Positions 61,798 to 64,000 of a DNA stretch of 64,000 nt are shown in pieces. The notes under the pieces were generated by a model. The model saw only the letters and a list, made by a program, of their open reading frames with translations, was not told the DNA's origin and ran no database searches. Position 1 is the first letter of the stretch. Every line of letters starts with the position of its first letter. The stretch is from Drosophila persimilis (taxonomy: Eukaryota > Arthropoda > Insecta > Diptera > Drosophilidae). The position numbers were made by a program, and so were the translations under genes. The stretch is from NCBI RefSeq assembly GCF_003286085.1, contig NW_020825706.1:1736001-1800000 (forward strand). The letters are read 5' to 3'.

Positions 61798-64000
61798 TTC
61801 TTTTTATTTTTTTAGGGTTTACCCGTGAGTAGCGTGGGATTATTTGGCCGGCCGCCTTTTGAAGGTGGAAATTGCCAAGTCAAAGAATAGAATATGTTGG
61901 AGAACTGTTTATAGCTTTACCTCAATTTCGTCGATGAAGTCAATTAGTATTTGGTACGCGCTGGTGTTTTCTTTTTATAAATTTTATATTTTTTTTTGTA
62001 TAATTATATAAATATCAGTTTGACCGCGGATGTATCGATAAAATATGCCGATATATACTGAAACATACCGCCTCATTTTCAAAATATACCATAAATATAC
62101 TGACGAATTCAAGTTCTGTTTTACATATTCCTCGTTTTTGATATTCCGTGGAATATTACTAGCTATGTAGAACATTTAGCCATGTCATCATAATTTTATA
62201 CGATTGATTAATCAATTTTCTACTTGATTGGTTTCATTTAAATAAATGCTTTTATTGGATTTCTATATAACGTTGAAAATGAAATTTAATAGATTGATTC
62301 GGGCAAATTTCTTGATTTTCGCCCATTCGTCCGATATCACGTCCAGTCATATATATCCCGTTTTCTCCGTTAATTGTGTAATTCCTGTAATTGGACTCAA
62401 TCCTTATTGAGTCCTTACTCAACAAACCCCAGCTAGTCATATTTCCTCAATTCTTTACAAGGATGATTTTTCATTAATTTTATTCATCAAAACTTATCAT
62501 AGCTTAGATAAGTTTCTAAGCATAAATAAACCTGAGAACAACGAGATATATCTAGAGTCTGGTAGCCCGAGCAGCTCTTCCCTTGCTTGCCATAGTCAAA
62601 AGTCCTTGATGGCTTGTTGGGCTGGGATCTTGAAAGGGGTTCGCTTCTGTCCTGCTAGAATATGATTCTGTTTAGCTGGGATAGGACTCGGTGTGTCTCA
62701 AAATACGTTTGGGGCCAAGCGTAGGGTAAATAAGTCCTCTGTGAAGGAAGATATATATCCACAATTACATATATACTGATTCACTTCCGGATCTCGAAGC
62801 TGAAGTCGTGGGCATCAACAAACAATTTCGTCGTCGATCCCTGCTGCAGCGGGGGGCTGCTGGACTGACTGGCTCATGATGACACGGCTGAACGCCGGAA
62901 CCCAAGGGAACCCAATTTTAGGGTCCAGGGCTGCCAAATCCGTTAAACTGTTACGAAATGGATGTGTATTTTCTGGTTCCAATCCGTTTACACGACTCTC
63001 CCGACAAAAATTTCTGTTAGTCCAGTAGCGCAGTCTATTAACTATTTGCTTTTTTTGTTTTCTCCTTCGTTTCACGCCTTTCGTAATCGAAAAAATATAG
63101 CACTGCAATAGAGATCGGTATTTCTCCATTCCCCAAAAAAGTACAACTCCAGTTCGGCAATTACTATTTTTATACGATTTTAAAACTTTATTTTTAAAGA
63201 TGAAAATAAACAATATAATATACTTTTATTGTGTGTTGTTTTTTTTTGTATTTTTTTCCTTAGTAAATTTTACATAATTTTCAATAAAATAAGTTTTGTT
63301 TTTTTTTTGGTTTTTCGATTAAAAATGTCATATTGTAGTTTAGTGTTTTCTTCATTTTTCCGTTTCCATTACACATTTTTAGTATTTTCGATTTTGTTTC
63401 GATCGCAATATAAATTTTTATTTACTTATATTCGCTTACGATGTCCCAAATACTGAATTTACTTTACATTTACTTTACTTCAACCACGTTTCCACACGCG
63501 TTTCCAACTTCGTTTCCACACGCAGGTCATTTTAAGGTCACGTGTGGAAACGAAGTTGGAAACGCGTGTGGAAACGTTGGAAACATTGTTGCGTTGCCGG
63601 CAAGAGGGATGTTTAGACACAATTTCTTTTCTACATGTAGCATGACTTTTCAATTTGAATCTCATCATTTTGGGGCCAGAATGCGTTTTTGAAAGAAGTT
63701 TCCAAAAGGGGGTCAGGGAAACCGTAACCAAAGCGTATGGACGCTATGGTTCATTCGAAATGAGTTAGTTTTAATCATATAAAGTTAGTATATCTCGTAT
63801 CGTACTCTCGTACGAGTATGTATGTTTTTGGTTTTCATTCCAATATTGTGTGGTAAATAGTAATGTTTTGAGATCCAGGGGTTTTTCAGGGTAGTGGTGG
63901 TGTGTGTCTGGGTGTCTGGGTGTTCTCTCCTATTGTTAGTACATATACTTATAAATTTAAACTGTGTGACTGAAGTGACTCGAATTTAAATGCATCTCTC
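61798..64000. other. AT-rich gene-free right end
   Basis: No protein-like frame is supported. A DRE core TATCGATA lies at 62033-62040, 236 bases before the mRpL40 start, and may belong to its promoter. T-rich runs occur at 63238-63311. The one structured element is the inverted repeat at 63486-63577. Confidence 0.55.
63486..63577. repeat. Perfect 37 bp inverted repeat with an 18 bp loop
   Basis: The left arm 63486-63522 begins ACGTTTCCACACGCGTTTCC; the right arm 63541-63577 is its exact reverse complement. Each arm contains three GTTTCCA (GGAAAC) units about 12-14 bases apart. The loop 63523-63540 holds two AGGTCA half-sites (63524-63529 and 63535-63540) spaced by five bases, and CACGTG lies at 63539-63544. 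Confidence 0.95.

Noticed and set aside
63441..63731. Frames on both strands over the 37 bp inverted repeat
   Set aside because: Their openness follows from the palindrome; the peptides are simple repeats.

Overview
The window is nuclear DNA of a fruit fly (genus Drosophila): compact genes with short 50-80 bp introns, polyglutamine tracts, DRE-type promoter motifs and a DINE-1/INE-1 repeat remnant at the left edge. The proteins match Drosophila families closely (repo, Mdh2, Rlip, Usp8, ninaG, Irbp, mgr). A neuroparsin-like hormone gene at the right suggests a species outside the melanogaster subgroup, which has lost this gene; the form of the DINE-1 repeat would fit the obscura group, but the species is inferred, not shown.

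Layout. 1-8.9 kb is mostly non-coding: a DINE-1 remnant, a ~45 bp minisatellite and a LINE fragment. 8.9-21.5 kb is a dense cluster: a membrane-anchored GH20 hexosaminidase D, an EcKinase-like kinase, a CCDC174-like nuclear protein, an SRR1-like protein, a putative ICE2/NARG2-like protein and a PX-MIT-pseudokinase of the RPS6KC1 type. 22.4-31 kb is the glial master gene repo (minus strand) with about 6 kb of gene-free upstream DNA holding consensus Gcm sites. 31-45.2 kb holds Mdh2, Rlip, COMMD2-like, RPF2-like, an mTERF-family gene, a Trm7/FTSJ1-like tRNA methyltransferase and Usp8. 46.2-61.8 kb holds RpL24-like, Dtd, ninaG, an SLC5 transporter, Ranbp9 (importin 9), Irbp (Ku70), mgr (prefoldin 3), the neuroparsin-like gene and mRpL40. 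The last 2 kb is AT-rich and gene-free but contains a perfect 37 bp inverted repeat.

Most genes are unrelated housekeeping genes packed in divergent or convergent pairs (CCDC174/SRR1, ICE2-like/RPS6KC1-like, Ranbp9/Irbp share short divergent promoters). Ribosome assembly and translation recur (RPF2, RLP24, mRpL40, Dtd, Trm7-like). repo is the only clear developmental regulator and the only gene with a large non-coding flank.

Main points for a second look: the neuroparsin-like gene with an unusually short predicted intron; four GC-AG introns required by reading frame in two neighbouring genes (ninaG and the SLC5 gene); the 37 bp hairpin whose loop is a DR5 of AGGTCA; a 140 bp tandem duplication of the 3' end of Rlip and loss of its RhoGAP arginine finger; and two related TTAA-flanked MITE-like elements. 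Exon coordinates were derived by hand from splice motifs and reading frame; no alignments or searches were run.
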